A program made the position numbers and the translations under genes. From positions 1-63,518 of the forward strand of contig JABXHV010000060.1 of assembly GCA_013373445.1 (NCBI GenBank): a DNA stretch of 63,518 nt. Reading direction: 5' to 3'. This stretch comes from Paracoccaceae bacterium. Its GTDB lineage: Bacteria > Pseudomonadota > Alphaproteobacteria > Rhizobiales > Stappiaceae. Under the pieces are notes generated by a model, which had not been told where the DNA came from, ran no database searches, and worked only from the letters and a program-made list of their open reading frames with translations. This document shows, in pieces, positions 53,613-61,247 of this stretch (positions are counted from its first letter, which is position 1; every line of letters starts with the position of its first letter).

Positions 53613-55145
53613 ATGAGCACAGCCACAAATACGAAGGTTGGCGTTTCGCGCAAAGGCAACGGGCCGGATGCGGATTTGCCGGCCTATTTGAAGCCAAGGG
53701 CGTTGATCGTCTTTGTGCTTGTGCTCACCTTGGTGAAGCTCTTTGCCGGTGCCAATGCTCACTTCGTTGAAGACGAAGCGTATTATCGCCTTTGGGGCTT
53801 GAGCCCGGCGCTGTCTTATTATGATCATCCGCCGATGATTGGCTGGTGGATTGCACTCGGTCAGTCGGTTCTTGGCGATACGGTGCTCGGCGTGCGGATG
53901 CTGGTCATCCTGGCTTCGCTGGCTGGATCTTTCTTCTTGTGGCGTACCGCTTTCATCCTGTTCGGTGAACGCACGGCCGGTTGGGCGGTCTTGTTTCTGA
54001 ACACCAGTCTTCTGGTCGGTATCGGGGGTATTCTCGCAACGCCTGACGCACCTTCAGTGTTTTTCTGGGGCCTCGCTCTGTGGGCTATCGCAGAGCTTCA
54101 TGTCTCCCGAAATGCTAATTGGTGGCTTGCTGTCGGCCTTTTTGCCGGATCGGGCCTTCTGTCGAAATACTCGGTTTTGTTTCTGGGCTGTGGCATCACC
54201 CTTTGGATATTCGTGGTTCCCTCTGCTCGACGTTGGCTTGGTTCCTGGCAACTTTGGGCTGGTGGAGCGCTGGCGCTAGCCGTCTTTGCGCCGGTGCTCT
54301 ATTGGAACCACCTGCACGATTGGGTCAGCTTTGAAAAACAGTTCGGCCGCGCTGCCCGTGGGCATCTGTCCTCGAAGTATATTTTCGAGTTTATTGGGGC
54401 GGTTCTGGGATTGATGAATCCGTTGGTCGCGGTGCCGGCACTGGTCGGTGCGGTGGTACTGGTCCGCCGAACATTCCGAAGGGATGCGGAAAGCGCGCTG
54501 GTCATTTTGACGGTCGCCCCGTTCCTCATCTATCTGCTGTCGCATTCGCTGCATGCTCGTGTTCAAGCCAATTGGCCTGCGCCCCTGTTTCCGGCCTTTG
54601 CGCTATGTGCAGCGGTTTGGGTGACGGAGCATTCCACTGCATTTTGGAAACGCTGGTCCGGTGTCGGAGTAGTCCTAGGCGCGGTGATAGCGCTCGTCGT
54701 TCAATTTCATGCGGTTCATCCGATCACCGGCGCCCTTGCACGCAAGGACCCTACATTCCAGCTGCGTGGTTGGAATGAGCTTGGTGCAGAGATAAGTGAA
54801 ATAGCGAAGCGCGAAAACGCCAGATATGTTGCTACGACGGGTTATGGCATCAACGGTCAACTGTCGTATCTCATGAAGGATCAGGTGCCCACATACCAGC
54901 TGACAGAGCGCCTGCGCTATGTGATGCAGGCACAACCCAAAGAAAGCGATTTTTACGGCGTCGGCCTGTACGTGTCTGAAGAAAGACGTGACGCGAGCAA
55001 TGCTCTTCGCGCAAAATACGCCAGCGTGGAAAAACTGGCGATGATTCCGCGTGAGGTCATGGGCTCTTTGCTGGAAAACATCGTGGTTTACCGCCTTGAA
55101 GGGCCGCTCAAGCTTCCTTTGGACCCGCTTCCGTCTGAAAATTGA
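53613..55145 (+). CDS. GT39/ArnT-like glycosyltransferase
   Basis: A 510-residue inner-membrane protein with about 10-12 hydrophobic segments. The first periplasmic loop has the GT39/ArnT motif EDEAYYRLWG and YYDHPP (about 50-75). ArnT-type enzymes move a sugar from polyprenyl phosphate to lipid A or another acceptor on the outer face of the inner membrane. It follows the GT2 gene by 37 bases. The C-terminal 150 residues form a soluble periplasmic domain. The ATG at 53613 is preferred over the 53592 start. Confidence 0.85.
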   Translation: MSTATNTKVGVSRKGNGPDADLPAYLKPRALIVFVLVLTLVKLFAGANAHFVEDEAYYRLWGLSPALSYYDHPPMIGWWIALGQSVLGDTVLGVRMLVILASLAGSFFLWRTAFILFGERTAGWAVLFLNTSLLVGIGGILATPDAPSVFFWGLALWAIAELHVSRNANWWLAVGLFAGSGLLSKYSVLFLGCGITLWIFVVPSARRWLGSWQLWAGGALALAVFAPVLYWNHLHDWVSFEKQFGRAARGHLSSKYIFEFIGAVLGLMNPLVAVPALVGAVVLVRRTFRRDAESALVILTVAPFLIYLLSHSLHARVQANWPAPLFPAFALCAAVWVTEHSTAFWKRWSGVGVVLGAVIALVVQFHAVHPITGALARKDPTFQLRGWNELGAEISEIAKRENARYVATTGYGINGQLSYLMKDQVPTYQLTERLRYVMQAQPKESDFYGVGLYVSEERRDASNALRAKYASVEKLAMIPREVMGSLLENIVVYRLEGPLKLPLDPLPSEN

Positions 55146-55243
55146 CCGGCATCAGCACTGCAATCACCTGCAGGTGTTGATATTTCACGGAGAATGCCGC
55201 AGGGATAAGGACAGGATAGGGCCTGCGGTGTGGCAACAATCGA

Positions 55244-56041
55244 ATGAAACGAATTATTTTGGGCGCGTTGGACTACGGTCTGGCCTTCGGTATCAATCGG
55301 ACATTACGAGATCTCCTGGAAGATGCCAGGTTGAGCGCGATCGGGTGCATTGTCGTGGCCGATCTGTGGAGCCGAGAATACAAGCCTCTTCTGGAAACTG
55401 CCGATAAGGTCGGTAAACGCGGCTTGATCGGGCTGAATATTGTCCTGACAGGCGATCAGTTCACACCGCTCAGTGAGCGCATGCACACGACCTACGGCGG
55501 CAAGATGTTTGCCCGTTTCCACATGGATCGCCGTGCTCGACTGCGTCTGTTACCCGATGAAATCATCAAGGATGAAATCAAGGCCCAGTTGGCGGCTTTC
55601 ACCCAGAAGATGGGATTTGAGCCGTCGTTTGTTACCATTCGCGAAGGGCTTCTGGAGCGCTCTGTGATCTTGCGCCTGTTGCTTGATGCAATTGATGAGC
55701 TCGGCTTCAAGACCAAACCGGATCTGCTGTCCCCTGTACGCGCCGGACCTCAAGCGTCGCGTCTCAAGCGTATCGCTGGTGAGCGAGGTCATCAGATGTT
55801 GCCATGGGGTGCACCATTGCCGGAAATTCCTGAAGCCGACGACCTATTGGGCCGCTTGAGGACATTCTTCAATGGTATGCCGGATGGGATCTTTATTCCC
55901 TGCTTGCCGGGCGTTGCGGATGACAGGTTGAGGCGTGAGGAGCCGCTGTCCAAGATTTTGATCCGTGAGTGCCAATACACAGTTTTGTCAAGCGAGCGCT
56001 TTTTCCGCATCCTCATGGAAAAAGATGTGTTTTTATTCTAG
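55244..56041 (+). CDS. YdjC/ChbG/HpnK-like protein, catalytic residues lost
   Basis: A 265-residue protein that follows the YdjC/ChbG layout (IGLxxxLT, QLAAFTQKMGFEPSFV and a C-terminal PGVADDRLRREEPL), a family of metal-dependent N-acetyl deacetylases of sugars. In active members the metal and catalytic residues are ADDYG, GLH, HQHxH and HPG. Here they read ALDYG (residues 8-12), GLN (63-65), an IREGL-type stretch (132-136) and CLPG (220-223), so only one Asp of the pair remains and the histidines are gone. It is therefore probably not an active deacetylase. It is the third gene of a GT2-GT39-YdjC set. The frame is intact with no stops. Confidence 0.7.
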   Translation: MKRIILGALDYGLAFGINRTLRDLLEDARLSAIGCIVVADLWSREYKPLLETADKVGKRGLIGLNIVLTGDQFTPLSERMHTTYGGKMFARFHMDRRARLRLLPDEIIKDEIKAQLAAFTQKMGFEPSFVTIREGLLERSVILRLLLDAIDELGFKTKPDLLSPVRAGPQASRLKRIAGERGHQMLPWGAPLPEIPEADDLLGRLRTFFNGMPDGIFIPCLPGVADDRLRREEPLSKILIRECQYTVLSSERFFRILMEKDVFLF

Positions 56042-56152
56042 AATTTGATTAGCTCTGTGTTGTCAGCTTTCCTGCCCTTGTCGGCGCGGAGAGCGCAGCC
56101 GGTTTTATGGTCAAGTGGATTTACACTCGCTGGCCCCTTCAAAGGAAAGTAA

Positions 56153-56842
56153 GTGCCCAACGTTCAGGTCCTGTTTGACAACAGCTTCTCTCTGGAAGGT
56201 CTGGCTGAAGACTTGGTCTTGAAGCTAAACACCTTGGCACGGCCGATGACCGTATCTGCGGGCACCATCCTGTTTGAGAGCGGAGATCCTGGCAACGGCT
56301 GCTACTTCATCCAGGAAGGTTCGATGAAGGTCTTCATGTTGTCTGCGGATGGCGACGAGCAATTGCTCGCTGTGCTTGGCGCTGGCGATGTCGTCGGAGA
56401 ACTTGCCTTGCTGGATGGTCGTTCGCGATCCGCCACTGTGAGTGCGTTGAAGGAGAGCAAGCTGGCGTTTCTTGAAAAGGCGACTTTTGATCGCTTTGCC
56501 GATGAAAACCCGGCGGTCTATCGACATATGCTGAAGATCGTTGGCAAGCGATTGCGTCATGCCAATGATGCGCTGGCCGCCCGGTCTTTCCTGCCGCTGC
56601 CTGGCCGTGTGGCCCAGGCGTTGCTGCAGCTAGCCGAAACCTTTGGCAAGCCCCTCGACGGCGGCCGGATTCTGGTACACTACAAACTCAGTCAGGCCGA
56701 CATTGCCAATATGGCCGGGGCAGCGCGTGAAAACGTTAGCCGCGTGCTCAACGGCTGGAAACGCGAAGGCGTGGTGACCCGTATCTCCGGTTATTATTGC
56801 ATCGAGAAGCCGCAAACGCTGGAAGCCGCGGCCTCGTTGTAA
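56153..56842 (+). CDS. Crp/Fnr family transcriptional regulator
   Basis: A 229-residue regulator starting with GTG at 56153, with AGGAAAG before it. The cyclic-nucleotide domain (about 20-140) has the phosphate cassette GELALLDGRSRSAT near 82-95. The C-terminal Crp helix-turn-helix has SQADIANMAGAARENVSRVL (about 181-200). There are no four N-terminal cysteines as in Fnr, so iron-sulfur sensing is unlikely. The thioesterase gene follows after 47 bases. Confidence 0.9.
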   Translation: MPNVQVLFDNSFSLEGLAEDLVLKLNTLARPMTVSAGTILFESGDPGNGCYFIQEGSMKVFMLSADGDEQLLAVLGAGDVVGELALLDGRSRSATVSALKESKLAFLEKATFDRFADENPAVYRHMLKIVGKRLRHANDALAARSFLPLPGRVAQALLQLAETFGKPLDGGRILVHYKLSQADIANMAGAARENVSRVLNGWKREGVVTRISGYYCIEKPQTLEAAASL

Positions 56843-56889
56843 GGTTCCCAATTGCCCCATCCGAAAATGTTCAAGCGAAGAGAAGCCAC

Positions 56890-57297
56890 GTGAGCGAAAA
56901 TACAAATATAGAAGAAAGCCCCAAGGGTGAACTTGTCCTGCGCACAGTCGCGATGCCCGCAGATACCAATGCTGCCGGCGATATTTTTGGCGGGTGGGTC
57001 TTGTCCCAAATGGATATGGCCGGCGCTGCCCTTGCCGTGGAGCGTGCAGAAGGTCGCGTTGTTACCATCGCAGTTGACAAGATGAAGTTCATCCGACCGG
57101 TGAAGGTCGGAGACATTCTATGCGTTTACGGTGAAATTACTCGCGTTGGAACAACGTCGCTGGAGGTCAAGCTCGAAGCCTGGGCACGACGTCACCTGAA
57201 GGGGTTGCGCGAAAAGGTTACCGAGGCGCTCTTCACCATGGTGTCTGTCGATGAACATGGCAAGCCACGCCCAGTACCCAAGTCAAGCGATTCATAG
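56890..57297 (+). CDS. Acyl-CoA thioesterase, YciA-like hotdog protein
   Basis: A 135-residue hotdog-fold enzyme with the family motif DTNAAGDIFGGWVLSQMDMA (about 24-43), matching the YciA/acyl-CoA thioesterase class which cleaves short- to long-chain acyl-CoA. The start is taken as GTG at 56890 with AGAGAAG before it, because the upstream open frame overlaps the Crp gene. Expected length for the family is about 130 residues. Confidence 0.88.
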   Translation: MSENTNIEESPKGELVLRTVAMPADTNAAGDIFGGWVLSQMDMAGAALAVERAEGRVVTIAVDKMKFIRPVKVGDILCVYGEITRVGTTSLEVKLEAWARRHLKGLREKVTEALFTMVSVDEHGKPRPVPKSSDS

Positions 57298-57352
57298 CGC
57301 TTGAGGTATCATGGGTAGAAGACCAAAAAGGTAACGGTGCAGACTTAAAATG

Positions 57353-57691
57353 TCAGTCCTTGGCCAAAGCGTTTCTTTGGCTGATGTCTGCAACCAGATC
57401 CTCGTCGACGACCTTTGGATATCCGCCAGCCCAATAGGCAAGAAGCTCTCTGCAACGCTGAATGCGTGCGGTCTCTTCAAGTGGTGCGATAGGACGTGTT
57501 CTGACACGTCCGGGAATGGCGCGCGATTGGAAGGCCAAGTGTATATAGTTCTCGATCTTTTGGCTCAGCGACGGGCAGGGATCGTTCGCCGCGTATTCGG
57601 CAAGCAGAAGACGCGCATGACTGACGCGGTCGCTCAGCGAGCCTTCGGAACGATTGGATTTTGATTTTAGTTCAGACAAATTATCCTCCAT
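57353..57691 (-). CDS. Hypothetical protein
   Basis: A 112-residue protein from the ATG at 57691; the frame is open further to 57883, but that part is poor in protein-like pattern. The body is a likely helical, charged protein with LSDRVSHARLLLAEYAAND and IQRCRELLAYWAGGYPKVV. No family is recognised and no signal or membrane segment is seen. It fills an otherwise empty 614-base interval between the thioesterase and LysR genes; a plus-strand frame at 57350-57664 is an alternative. Confidence 0.4.
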   Translation of the reverse strand: MEDNLSELKSKSNRSEGSLSDRVSHARLLLAEYAANDPCPSLSQKIENYIHLAFQSRAIPGRVRTRPIAPLEETARIQRCRELLAYWAGGYPKVVDEDLVADISQRNALAKD

Positions 57692-57911
57692 CGGTTTCCC
57701 GAGGAGAACTGGCGCAATAATCAGTGTACCTGATCCGTTTGGTTGCCTCTGGCCTGCATGAAGCAGAAAACCTTTGGCCGCATCCCCGGCGGGAACCACC
57801 TTGCCCGGTCGGCAGGTTGGCGAGGGCGCCAGCCCTTCTCTTGATGATGTGCACCTTATGTCACGGTCATTTTTGAAAATCAAGTGTTGTCGACAGCCGC
57901 CTAACCTGAGC

Positions 57912-58796
57912 TCAGCAACTCAGATCCACGAGCAGGCTGGCGGCCTTGCTGAGTTGTCGGTCCTTGCGGGTCAGGACATTAAAGGCGCGAGTCGGTAGAT
58001 CGATGTTGGCACGCACCAGAAGACCCTGTGCCAGATAGGGCGCTGCGACCGCTTCCGAAATGGCGGCCGCTGCCTTGCCATGGCGCACTGCCGACAAGAC
58101 GGCCTCGTTTGAAGGGAGGTCCAAAACAATCTTAAGTGAGATCGGATCGAGACCACATTCGGTAAGTGAGCTCTCGAACGCCGAGCGCGTTCCGGAGCCT
58201 TTTTCTCGCATGATCCACGTTGTTCTGTCGATAAGACAATCGGGCATGAGCGGCTCCAGCGCCGCGAAAGGGTGGTCGGGAGCCACAACGACGACCAGTG
58301 CATCATCGGCCATATGAAGTTTGCTCAGACTGTCATTTTCATGTGCGCCTTCAATAAAGCCGATTTCCGCAAGACCTTCCGAAACCGCCTTTGCAACGCC
58401 TGCCGTGTTGCTGATGGTCAAAGACAACTCGATACCGGGATAGTCCTGATGGAACCGCATCAGGATCGGAGGCAACAGGTAACTGGCAATGGTTTGGCTG
58501 GCATAAATGGACAGGGCTCCCTTTTCTAAGCCTCCCAATTCCCCGAGGACCCGTTCTGCAGTTTGGGCCCTTGCAACGGTCGCCCGTGCCTCCGGAAGGA
58601 ACATCCGGCCCGCTTGCGTCAGGGCGATACCACGACCGACCCGGTCGAAGAGATCCACGCCGTAGTTTTCCTCAAGCTTGCGGATCGCAGCACTGACCGC
58701 CGACGGCGTCAGGCCGAGTGTCTCAGCGGCGCGTGTGAGATGTTCACGTTCGGCAACCGCGACAAAGATGACCAATTGTTCAAGTGTCACGTTCAA
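57912..58796 (-). CDS. LysR-type regulator divergent from the YeiH transporter
   Basis: A 294-residue LTTR with an N-terminal helix-turn-helix (EREHLTRAAETLGLTPSAVS at about 16-35, then IRKLEENYG). The sensor domain follows near residue 90. It is divergent from a YeiH/UPF0324 transporter gene, an arrangement known for YeiE and YeiH of E. coli, so it probably controls that gene. The start at 58796 is a TTG; GTG at 58790 is an alternative. Confidence 0.88.
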   Translation of the reverse strand: MNVTLEQLVIFVAVAEREHLTRAAETLGLTPSAVSAAIRKLEENYGVDLFDRVGRGIALTQAGRMFLPEARATVARAQTAERVLGELGGLEKGALSIYASQTIASYLLPPILMRFHQDYPGIELSLTISNTAGVAKAVSEGLAEIGFIEGAHENDSLSKLHMADDALVVVVAPDHPFAALEPLMPDCLIDRTTWIMREKGSGTRSAFESSLTECGLDPISLKIVLDLPSNEAVLSAVRHGKAAAAISEAVAAPYLAQGLLVRANIDLPTRAFNVLTRKDRQLSKAASLLVDLSC

Positions 58797-58800
58797 TAAC

Positions 58801-58817
58801 TATCTATTTGTTTGATA
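58801..58817. promoter_or_regulatory. Candidate LysR box between the regulator and the transporter
   Basis: TATC (58801-58804) and GATA (58814-58817) with a 9-base gap give a T-N11-A type inverted repeat, in the short divergent interval just upstream of the LysR start. Confidence 0.4.
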
Positions 58818-58923
58818 AAATCGAATGAAATGTAAGAAATTATTCGATGGAAGTCCATATTTGAGTATGTCATTTTCAAATCACTGTAATTTTGAGCATG
58901 AAATAGTCGGACTTAGATCTGAA

Positions 58924-59979
58924 ATGGAATTGGCGCATAATTTTCGGCAAACCTGTCGCGAAAAAGTCTCAGAGCTTGGACCAGGCCTTTGGTTGACCTG
59001 CGGTATTGCGTTGGCCGCTTTTGGCGCAGAAGCCATCGAGATACATCTGTTCGGAGTTGCTCGCGTCGAGTCTCTGGTGCTTGCCATCCTGATGGGAGCG
59101 ATCTTTCGCTCTTCTATTCCCTTGCCCGATCGGTTCAAGCCAGGCATTCGCTTTGCGGCAAAGACACTGCTGGAGATCGCCATTGTGCTGCTTGGCGCAT
59201 CGATCAGTGTGCAGGCCCTAGAGGTTGCCGGTGGTCCGCTTGTTCTTGGGATCGTGATCCTGGTGTTGATATCCTTGATGGTCAGCTATGGCATCGGCCG
59301 CTTGGCTGGTCTGCATCATGCTCTGGCGCTGCTGGTCGCCTGCGGAAATTCAATTTGTGGCAATTCTGCCATTGCTGCTGCCGCGCCGGTCATTCGTGCC
59401 AAGCCCGATGATGTCGCCGCCTCAATTGCGTTCACCGCTGTTCTGGGTGTGGTTGTGGTATTGGCCTTGCCGATATGCATTGGCGCCTTTTCGATGAGTG
59501 TTGCGCAATACGGCACGCTGGCAGGACTAACAGTCTACGCTGTGCCGCAAGTGCTTGCCGCTGCCCATCCCGCCGGTCTTGTTGCCGTTCAGACAGGAAC
59601 ACTGGTCAAGCTTGTTCGGGTCATGATGTTGGGCCCTGTCCTTTTCGGGCTGGGGCTCTTGACTGCCCGTAGACGGGAAGATCGCGAGACAGAGGCGGGT
59701 AAACCAGTAATAGACGTGAAACAGATCGTGCCTTGGTTCATCATCGGTTTCGCGCTTATGATGGGCCTGCGCAGCGTCGACCTGATCCCGGTTGTCGCCC
59801 GAGATGTGATGACCCAAGCCGCGACACTGCTGACTATTCTGGCGATGGCGGCTCTTGGCCTCGGGGTCGATATTCGCACCTTGTCACATTCCAGCGGTCG
59901 GGTAGTTACAGCGGCGGCCCTGTCTGTGCTGGCATTGATTGCCATGAGCCTTTTGATGATCGCCGCTCTTCAGTTGTAG
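58924..59979 (+). CDS. YeiH/UPF0324 family putative sulfate exporter
   Basis: A 351-residue membrane protein (start chosen at ATG 58924; the frame extends to 58825) with about ten hydrophobic segments. It carries the family motif ALLVACGNSICGNSAIAAAAPVI (about 136-158) and EIAIVLLGASISV (about 86-98). Members are annotated as putative sulfate/sulfite exporters, used when organosulfur compounds are degraded. The substrate here is not shown. Confidence 0.85.
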   Translation: MELAHNFRQTCREKVSELGPGLWLTCGIALAAFGAEAIEIHLFGVARVESLVLAILMGAIFRSSIPLPDRFKPGIRFAAKTLLEIAIVLLGASISVQALEVAGGPLVLGIVILVLISLMVSYGIGRLAGLHHALALLVACGNSICGNSAIAAAAPVIRAKPDDVAASIAFTAVLGVVVVLALPICIGAFSMSVAQYGTLAGLTVYAVPQVLAAAHPAGLVAVQTGTLVKLVRVMMLGPVLFGLGLLTARRREDRETEAGKPVIDVKQIVPWFIIGFALMMGLRSVDLIPVVARDVMTQAATLLTILAMAALGLGVDIRTLSHSSGRVVTAAALSVLALIAMSLLMIAALQL

Positions 59980-60008
59980 TCTGTAGATTTGATTTGAAGC
60001 TGACGCGT

Positions 60009-60221
60009 TCAGTAATGCGGTGGCTTTTCGACCGCATGCGCTGGAAGAGCGTTCTCGATCAATTCTTCCATCTGGTCTGTCATGTCGGCGAGCTTGCGTG
60101 TCAATCGTGCAATCTGCTTGCCTTGGTCAAACACCACATCATTCAGCTCATCAAGCGTATGGTTTGCGTGGGCGAGATCTGTCTCGAGTTTCTCGATCCG
60201 GGCGTCTTGATCATTACTCAT
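60009..60221 (-). CDS. slyX: SlyX family coiled-coil protein
   Basis: A 70-residue protein that forms a coiled coil (ARIEKLETDLAHANHTLDELN and QGKQIARLTRKLADM), ending in PPHY, as SlyX usually does. AAGGAG lies just upstream of the ATG at 60221; the longer frame to 60326 is not used. Function is unknown, though in E. coli it is next to slyD. Confidence 0.9.
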   Translation of the reverse strand: MSNDQDARIEKLETDLAHANHTLDELNDVVFDQGKQIARLTRKLADMTDQMEELIENALPAHAVEKPPHY

Positions 60222-60480
60222 GATAGGTCTCCTTAGGGGCACGCAGTTGGTCATGAAACGTGCAAATCCAGCATGTCCGCGCTCAATAGAGCCTATTGTG
60301 CAAACTCGCAAGCAGTGGAAGCTCAAGAGGGGCCTCCATATCTTGACCGGGTGAATACACCTTTCATCATTATGGGTCTATCGATTGCAATCGGCCTTCC
60401 ATATGATGTCCTTATCACCCTTCAGATGAATTGGGCCGCCCGACCATGTGGCGGCTGAACGAGCCAACTGCGAGATATTT

Positions 60481-61185
60481 ATGACCTCCCTGTCCAGCTT
60501 TGACATCACCAAGAAATGGCCCGCCCAGCATCCAGACCGCATCCAGCTTTACTCCTTGCCGACACCCAATGGAATCAAGGTGTCTGCGATGTTGGAAGAA
60601 ACTGGGTTGGCCTATGAACCGCATCTGGTGTCCTTCGGCACGGATGACCAGATGACACCCGAGTTCCTGTCCTTGAACCCGAACAACAAGATCCCGGCGA
60701 TCCTTGATCCGAATGGTCCGGACGGAAAACCTCTGCCGCTTTGGGAATCCGGTGCGATCCTTATCTACTTGGCTGAGAAGACTGGACAGTTTTTATCCGC
60801 AGAACCTGCCAAGCGGTATGAAACCATCCAGTGGGTCATGTGGCAGATGGGCGGCTTCGGCCCGATGTCCGGTCAATTGGGTTTCTTCCACGCCTTTGCT
60901 GGCAAGGAGTTCGAGGACAAGCGGCCTCTGCAGCGTTACGTTGATGAAGTCACACGCCTTTTGAAGGTCTTGGACCAGCGCCTTGAAGGTCGAGCCTTCC
61001 TGATGGGCGATGAGTATACCATCGCTGACATGTGTTCCTGGCCCTGGGTGCGGACGATCCAGGGTTTTTATGCCGCTGGCGATCTCGTTGAGCTTGGCGC
61101 TCGCAAAAATGTCCTGCGCTGGTTCGATGCCTGTATGAAGCGTCCGGCCAGCGAAAAGGCAACCAACATTCCTGCCAACGACTGA
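60481..61185 (+). CDS. Glutathione S-transferase family protein (YfcG/YghU-like)
   Basis: A 234-residue GST. The N-terminal thioredoxin-like half has LYSLPTPNGIKVSAMLEE (about 25-42; Thr or Asn replaces the catalytic Ser/Tyr as in the Nu class) and NPNNKIPAIL near 66 and ESGAILIYLAEKTG near 90. The helical C-terminal half follows. Nu-class GSTs reduce disulfides and peroxides with glutathione; gshA is in the window. The ATG at 60481 gives the usual length; the frame opens at 60448. Confidence 0.88.
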   Translation: MTSLSSFDITKKWPAQHPDRIQLYSLPTPNGIKVSAMLEETGLAYEPHLVSFGTDDQMTPEFLSLNPNNKIPAILDPNGPDGKPLPLWESGAILIYLAEKTGQFLSAEPAKRYETIQWVMWQMGGFGPMSGQLGFFHAFAGKEFEDKRPLQRYVDEVTRLLKVLDQRLEGRAFLMGDEYTIADMCSWPWVRTIQGFYAAGDLVELGARKNVLRWFDACMKRPASEKATNIPAND

Positions 61186-61214
61186 GTTCTTTAAACGATC
61201 GATCCATGAAATCA

Positions 61215-61237
61215 TTGAGGGGACACCGTCCCCTCAA
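61215..61237. terminator. Terminator between the GST and putA genes
   Basis: A perfect 10-bp stem TTGAGGGGAC/GTCCCCTCAA with a 3-base loop and an A/T flank on each side, between converging genes. Confidence 0.8.
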
Positions 61238-61247
61238 AATAGCTACC

